Source: Megascapheus bottae (Eukaryota; Chordata; Mammalia; Rodentia; Geomyidae). From it: 64,000 nucleotides of DNA. Shown here one piece after another: positions 10,632 through 22,430 of this stretch; within the stretch, counting starts at the first letter, position 1, and every line of letters starts with the position of its first letter. A program made the position numbers and the translations under genes. The DNA is taken from NCBI GenBank assembly GCA_024803745.1, contig JANJXV010000161.1:880001-944000 (forward strand), read 5' to 3'. The notes below the pieces were generated by a model. The model ran no database searches. It had not been told where the DNA came from and saw only the letters and a program-made list of their open reading frames with translations.

Positions 10632-12836
10632 TTAGAGGTTTCTGACAAAGGTTTTCCTACATGCTATTATTTCTTTTGTGAGTGCTCTTAATGCTTGCTG
10701 AAGGTTGACTTTGTTTAGAAGACTTACCCTAATGCTCCCATATACAGAGATTCTATATATAGCTAAATGTTTTTCATTACTCAGAATTTCTCTTTTGTGT
10801 ATGTTGTGAAATGTACTGAAGACTGACTTCTGATTAAAAGTCATTGCACATTTGTTCTATTCATTAGTTTTCTTTTCTTCTATGGGAATCAGGTTTGTGA
10901 TGAACACAGAAGTATGCCTTCCAGGTCAAACACTTTCCACATTTGTAATATTCATAAGGTTTTTCTCTCCTATGTGCATTTTATACTTAGTCATGCGTTC
11001 ATGATGGATTTTTCATATTCTTATATTCATACGATTTTTATCCTGTGTCTGTGTGGTATCATGCAAACTCAACTATGAGTTCTTCAAAAAAATTTCCCTT
11101 TAATTTTATTCATAGGATTCTATCCTGTGGGTGTTTAGTGATAAATCTTGACTTGTGCCTTCTGGGGAAAAGACTGAACATTTGCTACATTCATTAAGGG
11201 TTTTATCTTGTGTTGGTTCTGTGACACAAGCTGAGTTTTCTTCCACAGACTAAAAAGTCTTTCCTATTTATTACATTGCTAAGGCTTCTCATATGTGTGA
11301 ACTCTCTTACGCTTCCTGAAGGGTGAATACTGCACGAAAGACTTTCAACTTTGGTTGTATTCCTAGGGTTTCTAATATGTGTGAATTCTGTTATGCCTCC
11401 TGTAATGTGACTTCCATCTGAAGGTCTTACCACATTTGTTTCTCTCCTGTGTGTGTTCTCTGATGCAATTTGAGGGAAGACTTCCATTTGAAAGACATTC
11501 CACATCGGTTCCATTCATAAGGTTTTTCTCCTGTTTGAATTGTCTTATGCATGTTGAGGTTTGGCTTCTGTGTGAAGGACTTTCCACATATGTTACACTC
11601 ATAAGGTGTTTCTCCTGAGTATATTCTCTGATGAACATGGAGTTTTACCTTCCATTTGAAAGACTTTCCGCATTCACTACATGCATAAGTTTTCTCTCCT
11701 GTGTGTGTTCTATTATGCCCATCAAGATATGACTTCCACTTGAAGGTCTTTCCACATTTGTTGCACACATAAGGTTTCTCTCCTGTGTGTGTTCTTTGAT
11801 GCAATTTGAGGGAAGATTTCTGTCGGAAAGACTTTACACATTGGTTACATTCATAAGGTTTCACTCCTGTGTGTATTCTCTGATGAACACGAAGTTTTCC
11901 CTTCCCTTTTAAAGACTTTCCACATTCATTACACTTATAAGATTTCTCTCTCCTGTGTGTGTTATTTGATGAACTCGAAGGTGTATCTTCTGGGTGAAAG
12001 ACTTTTCACATTTGTTACATTCATAAGGTTTCTCTTCTGTGTGTCTTCTCTGGTGCAAAGTGAGGTATGATTTCAGTCTAAAAGTCTTCCCACATTTATC
12101 CCATTCATAAGATTTCTCTTCTGTGTGAGATCTCTGATGTGTGCTGAGAGCTGAATTCTGGGCAGAAATTTTATTACGTTCCTCATATTCATAAGGTTTT
12201 TCTTCTCTTGGAGATCGAGGTTGGAGCGTCAGGTCTGACTTCTCAGAAATTAATTTTCACACTTGATGTACGCATCACATATCTCAGGATATTTGCTCTG
12301 AGGTATTGTAAGGCGTATTTCATTACTGAAAGATTTCTCACATTCACTACATGTATGAGGAGTCTCTCCTGTGTACATTTTCGGATGTGTAGTGATGGTC
12401 GGTGTTAAGTACAATATTTTTCATCACACAGTACATTTAGCAGTTTTCCTCCCTCCCTGAAGAATTTCTTGGGCAGGGAGAACAGAATTATGATACTGCA
12501 GATCTTTTGGACTGTCACAATCATGAATAAAATGCTCTGAATAGCCGATGGATTTTTTAAGAAGAGGAGACATACGAGATCTATATGCAGCATGCATCTC
12601 ATCAGGCTTAGGAGACAGAAGCATATTCTGACACTTAATGAACTCCTCAGTCCTCACCCCTAAGTTGTTACCGTTATTACTAATCAGCTCTGGATTATGT
12701 GTAGAGCTCAAATTTAAAGTTGTTGCTAATCTCACGTTTTCCTCCACTTCGATACTACTTGCAACTGCTACTTCACAAAGACATTCATGTGGACTTTCCT
12801 GGCAGGTCTTGAACACATTTTCCATTACCTGGACAT
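10632..12836 (-). pseudogene. KRAB zinc-finger pseudogene, terminal C2H2 finger exon
   Basis: The exon starts after a TTTTAG acceptor (12837-12838) and continues in frame from the KRAB-B exon through VQVMENVFKTCQ, a spacer of about 130 residues, then a stop at 12424. Finger sequence begins near 12390 and continues with frameshifts to about 10640. The cleanest run (11427-11864) encodes five fingers joined by TGEKPY-like linkers. The first two keep all C2H2 ligands. The third and fourth have lost the last His (HQRIY, HKTIQ) and the fifth has lost its first Cys (EWNRC). Another frameshift follows. KRAB zinc-finger proteins normally bind DNA and recruit KAP1 for silencing. This one cannot encode a full protein. 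Confidence 0.85.
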
Positions 12837-13274
12837 CTAAAATGAGTCATAGAAAAAAAGACACAAACATACATGGGATACAAATATTCCTTACTGTAAA
12901 GGTAATGACTTTACTTTCCCATCCTAAGTGTTAGATATTTTAAAATATGAAAGTGGAAATTGATTTGTGAGAAATATATGCTTTTCTCCCTAACATATTA
13001 AGAAAATGATATTTTACAATGACCAATAATGTTTTTCTGTGTTTTAGTTCTCTTTTTATATCACAGGAAATATTTATTGAAATTACCCATCTATGTATTG
13101 CTACAGTTTTAAGCTGAGTACTACCTATAATATACCTGCAGCTGTTTTTTTTTCAAATACTGTTTTGTTTATACATTGAGGAATAGCTGCCTTTCTTTTA
13201 TTTTTGAGAAATAATCTAAATACTGTGCTGTTTTGCATCTTTTTAAAACTTTCTTCTCTTTTCTTTTCTTTTTT
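12837..13274. other. Intron of the KRAB-ZNF pseudogene, AT-rich
   Basis: Apart from a T-rich run near 13260-13280, which starts the next SINE, I see no element in this stretch. Confidence 0.6.
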
Positions 13275-13432
13275 TTGTAGTTCATAGGCCTCGGTCCTGT
13301 CCCTGAACACTTCAGCAGAAGACTATAACCCCTATCCTTGAGCTACAGCCCCACATACTCTTTTCTTGAGTTAACTACAGATAAGAGTCTCAGGTCCTGA
13401 GTAGCAGATAGGATTACCTTACCCAGTTTCAA
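13275..13432 (-). mobile_element. Diverged composite B1-like/ID SINE
   Basis: It reads cctgtccctgaacacttcagc, then ttgagctacagcccc, then gataagagtctcagg and gagtagcagataggattacc. The middle has been shortened. Confidence 0.7.
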
Positions 13433-13751
13433 TGCTGTTTGCTTAAGTGAGGAACACGAATTTTTTCTAGATTCAGCGGCCACAAGTTTGGTTTATATGT
13501 CTGTTTGCCTTTGATCCAAGCAAGAACGATTCTTGAGAGTAAGGACTTACACCTATATCCCTTCAGTTACAACTTCTCACTAAAGTCTCAATTTAGGTAT
13601 TTGTGGGAATTTTGAAATTTGTTTCTTTCCATTTGAAGACTTATAAAAATTCCTTTTCTAACACTCCTGTCCCTCAGAACCATGGAAGACCAGAAAATCC
13701 CCAGCTCATTGTCTAGTTAATTTTCTTATGTTGATTGAAACTTTGTTGTTT

Positions 13752-13932
13752 TTTTTCCTTCCATTCCTGGGTTTGAACTTAGGACCTAACCACTGTCCTT
13801 GGGTTTTCTCAAGACTAGAACCCTACCAATGAAGTCATTACTTCTGGCTTTTTCTATGTATGTGGTAATAAGGAATCAAACCTGCGTCTTTGTGCATGCT
13901 AGGCAAGCACTCTACCACTAGGCTCAATTTCT
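13752..13932 (-). mobile_element. ID-like dimeric SINE
   Basis: It reads attcctgggtttgaacttagg, then tctcaagactagaaccctacc, then the left monomer catgctaggcaagcactctaccactagg. Confidence 0.88.
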
Positions 13933-14064
13933 GGTGGAAAGGTCTGGTTCTGAATACCAGTCTCTTCCTACCAGCATAAAGATATTATCCTTATCAGAGA
14001 ATAATGCCCTGACTTATTCCTTGTTTGCTCAATCATTTATAGTCTTAGTTTTAAACAAATGAAA

Positions 14065-14065
<1 letters not shown>

Positions 14066-14126
<61 letters not shown>
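14066..14126. repeat. TTTC tetranucleotide microsatellite
   Basis: About 15 uninterrupted TTTC units, directly upstream of a minus-strand SINE and probably grown from its tail. Confidence 0.97.
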
Positions 14127-14358
14127 GTTTTGTGGTCATGGGACTTGAATTCTAGACCTGGCTGTCCTTCCGGAGCTCTTCAGCTCAAGGCTACTGCCCT
14201 ATGTCTTTAGCCTCAACCCCACTTCTCATTTTCTATTGGTTCATTGGAGAGAAGAGTCTAAGGTGTTTTTGTGATAGGTCAGTCTTTGAACCTTGATCCT
14301 CAGATCTCAGCCTCCTAAGTAGCTAAGATTACAGGCATGAGCCACGGGCTCATGGCTT
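14127..14358 (-). mobile_element. Composite B1-like/ID SINE
   Basis: Well preserved: catgggacttgaattctagacc, then agctcaaggctactgccc, then ggttcattggagagaagagtc, and gatctcagcctcctaagtagc to gattacaggcatgagccac. Confidence 0.92.
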
Positions 14359-14457
14359 TCTCATTTTATTTTGTTTCACAGTGATTTCTACAGAGAAATC
14401 TAACTTTAACTCTACTGCCACATAGAATTCATCATATCACCCTATGATTCTTGGTGC

Positions 14458-14627
14458 CGGGGGTTTGGGCTAGCATGCACAAAGACCTGGTTCAGTTCCT
14501 TGGTACTACATACAAAGAAAAAGCCAGAAGTGGTGCTATAACTCAAGAAGTAGAGAGCTAGCCTTGAGAAAACCCAAGGACCATGCTCAGGCCCTGAGAC
14601 CAAGCATAGGCTTGGGAAAAGAAAATG
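14458..14627 (+). mobile_element. ID-like dimeric SINE
   Basis: It reads ctagcatgcacaaagacctgg, then agccagaagtggtgctata, then tagccttgagaaaaccc and tgctcaggccctgag. Confidence 0.85.
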
Positions 14628-14769
14628 ATTCTTGATTCATTCACAAAGAATTCCATAGGTTCCACACAGGATTTAGGGTAACTAAGAATATTATTGCTCA
14701 GTACATCACAACATGAACTTACCAATGGGGCTCAGGCTCCAACATCAATATGAAGATGCATTCACTCAC

Positions 14770-14859
14770 CTGTGATATTCTTGTCAGAGGAATTTCCTAT
14801 CCAGAGTTCTGCACAGTGCTCTAGCTTGTCAATTAATACAGGTTTGGGAACACAGGGCC
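14770..14859 (-). pseudogene. KRAB-B box exon of the zinc-finger pseudogene
   Basis: A 90-bp minus-strand segment lies between a polypyrimidine-TTACAG acceptor and a CAG/GTGAGT donor. It encodes a KRAB-B-like motif with KPVLIDKLEHCAELWIG. The frame is entered in phase 1, left by the KRAB-A exon, and exits in the phase used by the finger exon at 12836. The exon itself is intact. Only the downstream finger exon is broken. Confidence 0.85.
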
Positions 14860-15034
14860 CTGTAAATTAGAAACAGTAGAGAATTATTGCTTATGCTGTG
14901 TCATCATTGTTTAAGTTCGCAGACATCCTACTCACATGTTATGTATTAAATCTTTTTTCTCATTTCTCACTGGCTCCATGGTTGACTCTTCCCCAGCTCT
15001 GGATTCATTTTGTATGGCATAAACTTAGCTGTCT

Positions 15035-15290
15035 TGCTCAAGGCTAGAAAAATACCAGTTTGAGTCCCAGCTCCACTTACATGCATAGGTCTTCATGCAT
15101 GCTAGGCAAGCACTCAACAACAAAGTCAAACTCTTGACACTCCACTAACATTTTTGAGGGCTTACTTGGAGTTATAGAGTTTCGTGGCAATTTTTATGCC
15201 ATTGCTGGCTTCAAATTAGAATTCTTAGATTTCTTCCTCCTGAATATTTTAAGATTACAGGCATGAAACATTGCACCTAGTGCCAGGTTT
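15035..15290 (-). mobile_element. Two SINE fragments (ID left monomer, then B1-like part)
   Basis: 15035-15138 carries cttcatgcatgctaggcaagcactc. 15165-15290 carries gctggcttcaaattagaattc and agattacaggcatgaaac. Both are old minus-strand pieces. Confidence 0.7.
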
Positions 15291-15535
15291 CCATTATAAA
15301 CTCACTGTTTAGTGATTTGTAGATCCTATTTCCAATAATGACATATATTCTATTCTGGATGGTTTATCCACTTACAATTACTGTGTAAGTTTGGAATGTC
15401 ATCTCCATTAGAGGAAACATAATTTAGAACTGTTGTCAAAGTATCCTGAATGTATCCTGAAGAATGAGTACAAAATTACCTTAGGTTTTCTTTAGAAAGT
15501 AATGATAATTCTCAGGGCCTGGAATCTTTCATTTA

Positions 15536-15775
<240 letters not shown>

Positions 15776-15879
15776 TTAGCACTGAGTTATAAACACACAA
15801 TGTCTGGAATTTTATTCTTTTTTTGTTGGAATTGTATTCCTTTACTTAAATGTTTAGACTTACATGAAATATTGACCTG

Positions 15880-16078
15880 AAAAGCTTAGGGATGGTGCCT
15901 AGGCCCAGACTTCAAGTCCCAAGATCCACAAAAAAATAAAAAGGCAAGCCAGGTGTTGGTGGCTCACGCCTGTCATCCTAGCTACTCAGGAGACTGAGAT
16001 CTGAGGACCATGGTTCAAAGCCAGCCTGGCACAAAATTCCATGACACTCCTTTCCAATTACCCACCATAAAATGTTTA
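15880..16078 (+). mobile_element. ID tail fragment followed by a B1-like SINE head
   Basis: 15880-15944 is an ID-like 3' part with an A-rich tail. It is followed by a clear 7SL-like segment (ggtggctcacgcctgtcatcctagctactcagg) that ends near caattacccaccata. Confidence 0.9.
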
Positions 16079-16327
16079 ATGGCTTGTGGCATATCATGGG
16101 AGAGCAATTGTGGTATCGACAAAAATAAGTCGAGGGAGTAGATTTAGGTTATAAATGGAATTATTCCATTGAAAAGGAACTACATTATATGATGACATAT
16201 GCTGGTACTGTGAGAATATTGCAAAATCTTAGGGTATCAAGTAATAATACTATGAAGTACACCCAGAATGTTAATGTTCTATGTCTGGTATAATAATCAC
16301 TTGGGGAAGAAACTTTTTTTTTCTTTT

Positions 16328-16564
16328 TTTTGGCTGGGGGATTTGTAAGGCTTGAACTCTGGGCCTGGGCACTGTTCCTGAGCTCTTCAACTCAAGGCTA
16401 TCACCCTACCGATGAAGCCACAGTGCCATTTCCCATATTCTAGTGGTTAACTGTAGATAAGAGTCTCATAGACTTTCTAATGCGCAGGCTGGCTGAACCA
16501 AATCTTTAGATATCAGCCTGATATCTGAGTAGCTAGGATTACAGGTAGAATTCACTGCACCTGG
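16328..16564 (-). mobile_element. Composite B1-like/ID SINE
   Basis: It reads cttgaactctgggcctgggcac, then cctgagctcttcaactcaagg, then ggttaactgtagataagagtc, then gagtagctaggattacagg. Confidence 0.93.
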
Positions 16565-16664
16565 CAAGAAATTTATTTCTTGCTGTTTTATACTACAAAT
16601 TTACTGTATGTTTCACTTTTTCAAAAAGACTGAGGATGACCTTTGTTCTGTATATAATGGGAAG

Positions 16665-16800
16665 AGGGGTAGGGAGCTGTGAGCAGAACAACTGAGGGGC
16701 AATACTCAGGGTAGGACAATAGCCTTAAACTAAAGAGCTCACGGCCCAAGGTCCAAGCCCCATGACTTTCCCCACTACCCCACAAAAAAAGGGAAAAAAA
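16665..16800 (+). mobile_element. Diverged ID-like SINE
   Basis: The order aatagccttaaactaaagagctc then ggtccaagccccatgac then an A-rich tail marks an old ID-like unit. Confidence 0.65.
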
Positions 16801-16963
16801 TTGGAGATTGGAGAGGATTTTCTAAAAAGAATATATAGAAATTGTAGTTCAAAATGTAGAAAGAAGTTCAATATTAACAGTCATGAGAAAAATTAAAATT
16901 ACAATGAAATCATTACTTTAAGTATATTAATATAAATATAGTTTTAAACAAAAAGATCCACAT

Positions 16964-16988
16964 ACACACACACACACACACACACACG
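16964..16988. repeat. CA dinucleotide microsatellite
   Basis: Roughly 12 CA units in an AT-rich stretch (16800-17530) that otherwise shows no gene. Confidence 0.95.
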
Positions 16989-17537
16989 CATACAAATAAA
17001 CAACTTTCAAAGTCTAACTATTACTGGGAAGGTAGTGAGAAGAAGTATAACTTTGGAATAGTTCTGCAAGGAATATAAAACAATCAAAAATTGCGTGGAG
17101 AGTGCTAAAAAAAGTACTAAATATAGAATTACATGGAAATATGGTCCAACACTTCTATTTCTAGATTTGTACCTAATGGAAGAGAAAGCAGAGACTAGAA
17201 CAAATATGTGGAGAATCCGTTCACAACTATTAATAATAATCCAAAGATAGAAATATGCAAAACAATGCATTGAAAAGGAAGAACATTTTACTATATTTTA
17301 CAGATAAATCTTGATTACAGTAAACTAAAAATACAGCAGTCATAAAGGAAGAGCTAGGGTATGTTTTCCCTTCCAGAGCTTCCAAGGATCAACAAACCCT
17401 TGGAGCCAAAAAGCACGATGGTTCCAGAGAATGGAGTAGAGAGGAACAGGAGCTGAATGTTTAATGATTATACATGGAAGATGAAAATTGCTCTAGATGG
17501 GTAGAATGAAGAGAGAACTGTACCCTAAACAATGGTT

Positions 17538-18065
17538 ATGTAGCCACACAGGATGGGACACACCTATACTCTGATCTTGGGAAACTCAAGAAGGATTTCT
17601 AGCCATCCAGGATGCATGGAAAGATCTATCATAAAAACTAATGTGGAGGGGCTGGGAGTTTGGCATAGTTGTAGAGTGCTTGTATAAAGACGAAGGTTCA
17701 ATTCCGCAGTACCACATACACAGAAAAAACCAGAAGTAGTGCTGTGGCTCAAGTAGAAGATCACTAGGCTTGAGGAAAGCTGAAGGACAGTGCTTAAACC
17801 GAGTTTAAAAAAAACCCAGAAAGCTGAGCATGATGGGGTGGTGGCTCACTTCTATAATCCTAGATACTCAGGAGGCTGAGATCTGAGGATCAAGGTTTAA
17901 AGCCATCCTGGCACAAAAAGACCTGAGACACTTATCTCCAATTTACCTTTAGAAAATGGGAAGTGGGGCTTGGCTCCAGGGTAAGGTGGTAGCCTGGAGC
18001 TGAAGAGCTCAGGGATAGTGCGCAGGCTGAATTCAAGATCTATGACCCACCAAAAAAAACCCAAA
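17538..18065 (+). mobile_element. SINE cluster: B1-like fragment, ID dimer, composite SINE
   Basis: 17538-17645 is a decayed B1-like head. 17648-17820 is an ID dimer (tagttgtagagtgcttgt, then agtagtgctgtggctcaag). 17821-18065 is a composite SINE (ggtggctcacttctataatcc, then ggctgagatctgaggatcaagg, then gagctgaagagctcaggg). All three are in the same orientation, head to tail. Confidence 0.88.
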
Positions 18066-18508
18066 AAACAAAAAATAAGATGGAAAAAATTGGATTCTGT
18101 GAATTTTATCAGGCATATAAATGTCTTTTTTTACGGTTGAAATAACAAATTGTTTGGAAAAAAGTTTTTACCTAGAAATGTACACTACAAATTGAATTAA
18201 CTACAAACACAAAATATGCAAAAGATACAAATTATCACAATATGGGTATCCTGCTTCTGTATCTTTCACTGACTCTTGTTCAAATGAGTCACATATTCTG
18301 AATCATTAATCCCAGTCGATAAATGCCACAAGTGTTAGCTTGTACTGTACTTCTTGGGAAACCAAAAGCAAATACTAAGCAAATGTGTGTTAGATTTTGT
18401 CAACAGTGATATTTCAAATATATATCCCTACTCATTGCATTATTTAATATCAATGCCGGAATCTAACTTACACTGGCAGAATCTTGAATCTTTTGAGAAT
18501 CTTCAAAA
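18066..18508. other. Left flank of the tandem array, no gene seen
   Basis: AT-rich unique sequence. Its last bases (cttttgagaatcttcaaaa) change abruptly into L1 sequence at 18509. Confidence 0.6.
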
Positions 18509-20648
18509 GGGTGTGTAAATATTTAGGATCGTTATGTCTTCCTGGAGGAAAGATCCCTTTAGTAGTATGTAGTAACCTTCTTTGTCTTTTCTTACTAATT
18601 TTAGTTTGAAGTCTATTGTATCTGATATGAGGATGGCAACTCCAGGCTGTTTATGGGGGCAGTTAGCTTGATAGAGTTTATTCCAACCTCTCACTTTCAA
18701 AAGATGATTGTTTTGGGGTAAGATGTGTCTCTTGAAGACAGCAGAACGATGGCTCTTGATTTTGATCCAACTAGACAGCCTATGCCATTTAATTGGAGAG
18801 TTAAGTCCATTGATATTGAGAGTTAGGATTGAGAGATATTTATTAGTTACCACCATTTTAAAAAGCTTTTAGTAGGGCCTGTGTCTTGACAGTTCTTGTG
18901 GTCCTTAGACGGTATGCAGTTTAGGTGCCATTTCTTTCCATATATTGCATTTATTTTGGTTTTCTATGTATAGAGCATCTTTGAGAATTCTCTGTAGTGT
19001 TGGTTTTGTTTTGACATATTGTTGCAGCTTTTCCCTGGAATGGAATGTTTTTATTTTTCCCTCAGTTATGAATGAGAGCTTAGGTGGCTACAGTATTCTT
19101 GGTTGGTAGTTATTTGATTTAAGGGCATGACATATATGCTTCCAGTCACTTCGTGCTTGCATGGTCTCTGCTGAGACATCTGGGGTTATTCTGAATGGTT
19201 TGCCTTTATAGGTTACTGATCCCTTTTCCCTGGCTGCCTTTAGGATCTTTTCTTTCGTTTCTATTGATCCAGTTCGGATCACAATGTGGCGGTGGGATGT
19301 TCTTTTCTGGTGAGGTCTGTTTGGGGTTCTAAAAGCTTCTCGTATCTGGATGGGCCTGCCCTTCTGGATATTTGGGAAATTCTCTGAGATGATTCCCTGA
19401 AGTATATTTCCAATACCATTGACCTCTTTCTCCACGCCCTCCTCAATACCAACTAGCCTTAAATTAGGCTTCCTAATTGTATCTTGGACCTCCTGAAGCG
19501 CTCTCTCATATTTCCTAGATTTGGATTGACTCATTTTCTGTTCTTTATAATACCTAAATTATCTTCAGCCACGGAAATTCTCTCCTCTGCAATGTCTAAC
19601 CTGCTATCAAAGCTATCTACTTTATTTTTCATCTCCCTTGCTTCTAATTGCTCACTTTTGATGCCTTGCATCCCTTGTTTTAGATCATGTATGGATTTCT
19701 TTATCTCCTTGATTTCATTTTGAGTGGTTAGCTCAGTAGCTTTATTGTCTTTGGACATTTGCTGGAGTTTGGTCACGTTTTTATTTGTGGATTCTTTGAA
19801 TTCATCCATCTTTCTTTGAAAAACCTTTATTATGGCCTCCTTTATGGCTTCTTCTTTTTCACTTATCACCTTGTTTTTGCTTTACTCTTGTTCAGGTATG
19901 GCTTCCTCCATTATCTCTTTCTTTATATTTTCACATTTTTCATTAATGATGTTTATCAATTGCATTTGTGTAGCAATTGGAAGACTCTCCTCTAGGTTTG
20001 CCAGTGACTGTTCCATTGTCTGTTTACATTGGGTGGGGGATGTTGTTTCTTGATTTGAAATTTTTCCTGAGTTTCTTGTTCTGCCCATTTGAAAATGGGA
20101 GCAAGATTACTACTAAATACGATTATAGTTTTTCAGATATAACCAACCTAGACCTCTGTAGCTGGCAGACACTAGATGTTCACAAGTTTTGATTGGTATT
20201 ATCACTCTTTCTTTTTGTGCACTTACAGACCAGCCTAATACAACCACTGAAATGCGATTTATACCCAAAACAATAAGCCTCTCAATCCAATCTCTATTGT
20301 CTTTAAGTCCCTCTGAGCCTAGAGAATAATTAACCACCTACATATACAATATTGCTCAACAGCCATCAAGTGTAGATCCGTGCAGTATAAGGGTTGAAAG
20401 ACGAGCAGAGGTCCAGAGATAGAAAAAAAGAATGAGAGAGGTCAGGGGAGGTGCAAGAGGATTAACGTAGGAGTGTAAGAATATTGTAGTAATGAAGAAA
20501 AGTTATAGCATAAGGATAACTGACATAAGTTGGTAAGTAGGTAGCATATTTGAGTACAAAGTTTGGAAAGTATTAGAATAAAACTTATGTGTTGCTGCAC
20601 GACTAGCTCTTAGCCCAACCAGTGGCCTCACAGTGGACCATGGGATGG
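18509..20648 (-). mobile_element. L1: L1 copy 1 (5' part only)
   Basis: It contains the 5' leader (20089-20648), ORF1 (19088-20088) and the first about 115 codons of ORF2 (18509-18856), and is cut at the left array boundary. Unlike copies 2-4, the start of ORF2 is in one continuous frame, beginning TNKYLSILTLNINGL. The endonuclease domain is truncated soon after the NIYTP motif. Confidence 0.95.
19088..20088 (-). pseudogene. ORF1: L1 copy 1 ORF1 (RNA-binding protein), broken
   Basis: L1 ORF1 protein is a trimeric RNA chaperone. The N-terminal part (to 19531) is a Lys/Glu-rich coiled coil, and the C-terminal part carries the RRM and CTD-like residues (REAFRTPN, ITPDVSAETMQARSDW). The two parts are out of frame by one base and overlap as ATGA at 19531-19534, as in every array copy. 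This copy also has its own nonsense change (a CAA to TAA at about 19879-19881) in the coiled coil. Total length 1001 bp is one base short of a 334-codon frame. Confidence 0.9.
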
Positions 20649-22017
20649 ATCTGTTTTTCTTGTCTAGGTTGAGGGAAAGGGGTATTTCACAAGATGCAGA
20701 AGTGAAGATTTCAGAAGCAAATGCTGTGAGTGAATTAGATCGTAAAAAGCATTTTTATTTTCTTTTATCTTTCTGCCAGTCTTGGGGCTTGAATTCAGGG
20801 CCTGAGCACTGTCCTCGGGTTTTCTCAAGTCTAGCCCTCTGCCACTTGAGCCACAGTGCCACATCTAGATTTTCTATCTATGTGGTACTGAGCAATCAAA
20901 CCCAGATCTTCATGGATGCTAGGCAAGCACTTTACCACTATGCCAAACTCTCAACCCTGACATAGTAATTATAAAGTCATCATCATCATCATCATATCCA
21001 AATATCCTTTCTCCTACAAAGAATGAACACTTAACTGTGTCTAAAGCTTTTTTTTAATTTCACTAATTCTTCTGTGTTTTTCCCTCTTGCATTTTTTACA
21101 CATGACAGCAAAGCTAATCATCAGGAAAAAATTGATTAGGATACAGAAACCTAATAATATCCTAGTAGATTGACGTCAAAAATGTGTGCAAGATGCCCTG
21201 TGTGTTTGACCTAGTGGGAGAGTCCTTGGCTACCAAGCAGTAAGCCTCAGGATTGATTCCTCATTACCACATACATAGAAAACGCTGCAAGTGGTGCTGT
21301 GGCTCGGTGGGACAGCTAAAGCCTAAAGAAAGCCCAAGAACAATGTTCACACTCTGAGGTCAAGTCCCAAGACTAGCAAAAACAAAAAAAATTCGACAAG
21401 GGGCAAAATGCTGGCAGAGAAGGCACTGTGAAGCAAATGTTTTGTAAAGGATGAGGGCAATATTGACCCTTAAGTTTGGATCTTACCTAAGAAAGTCTCC
21501 TTGAGCCTGAGACCAGACTGGTAGTTGGGCCTAGTGGAAGACATTGGGATTGGACAAATAAGGTGTGCTGTTTACTACATCCACATGTATATTGTGAGAT
21601 TGGAGGAGAGATTCAGCCTCCAGTATGTCTTTGGTGAGGTCTTTTGTGAGCAAGGATCTTTGGTCATTGGGCCCTGAAAGGTGACCCTGCCTCCCTCACA
21701 ATGGAACAGAACATGGAACCCTGGTAACCAAGCCACTGTAACTAACAACCAGCTCAAGCCAGCTCACTTGGCCTTTGGCTCAGGAGGAAGAAAGATGTTG
21801 CTGTGCTGTTGCCAAAGTTCAGGAAATTCGAGTCTCAGGCATGGAAGTTGTGTATGTCTTACTCGAAGATGTACATGCTAGATCATTGCCAAGCCACAAA
21901 TCCAGTATAACAGAACTTTCTCTAAGAAGATGGCCAGGAAAATCCAGGGCAACCAGATGAGGTAAATTTCTAAGAAGAAATGTATTTGACCCCATCATCC
22001 TCCCCACACACTACAAC
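20649..22017 (+). repeat. Host segment of array unit 1 (inverted paralog of 1952-3302)
   Basis: The reverse complement aligns with 1952-3302 and with 58498-59846 over the whole length, including a minus ID dimer (20765-20957), a plus ID dimer (21193-21387) and the exon-like segment at about 21660-21962. In this orientation the exon-like segment is on the plus strand and ends at a GTAAAT donor-like site after an extra frameshift. A CAT triplet run of 6 lies at 20977-20994. Divergence from the flanking blocks is clearly greater than between array units. Confidence 0.9.
21681..21962 (+). pseudogene. Paralogous exon-like segment of the RalGDS-like locus (array unit 1)
   Basis: The plus-strand frame keeps the cysteine run ERCCCAVAK seen at 2005-2290 minus, with about 60 codons alignable without gaps, then a one-base loss before the gatgag/gtaaat end. 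The units differ only slightly: unit 1 has KVQEIR where the others have KGQETR. The protein is unknown. Copies sit at 29128-29409, 36570-36846 and 43978-44258. The unit-4 copy lacks a base near 44111. Confidence 0.35.
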
Positions 22018-22430
22018 TTTTTTTTCCATTTTTATTGTAATTAGTAAAAGGGTTAGATGATATTTGCCAGATAGAAAGTGCATTAATTCACATACATTGA
22101 TACCCTTTCACATGTCTTGGTACCCATTTCCCTCCAACCCCACACCCCCCACCCGTCTTCGTTTTCCCCCCTTCCCTATCAAATTTCAAATATACAAATA
22201 CAAATAAATTCAATATATCAGATAACAAAGTGAGATACTATACCAATATGGGATAACCAAGGGACAGCAGACGAGATGAGAGACAACATAGTACATTAAG
22301 GACAACAATCATTCATTATATGGCTTTTGTGTCAATATCCTGGAGGTCCTTTCAATTAGCTTCACATTATATGGCCTTATATATGGCCTTTTGCTCTATT
22401 GACAATCTCTGCTAGTAGAGCCCAAGGTTT

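Noticed and set aside
20633..20965. 110-codon plus-strand frame repeated in each array unit
   Set aside because: It reads through a minus-strand SINE and differs at the start between units. No protein family is suggested.
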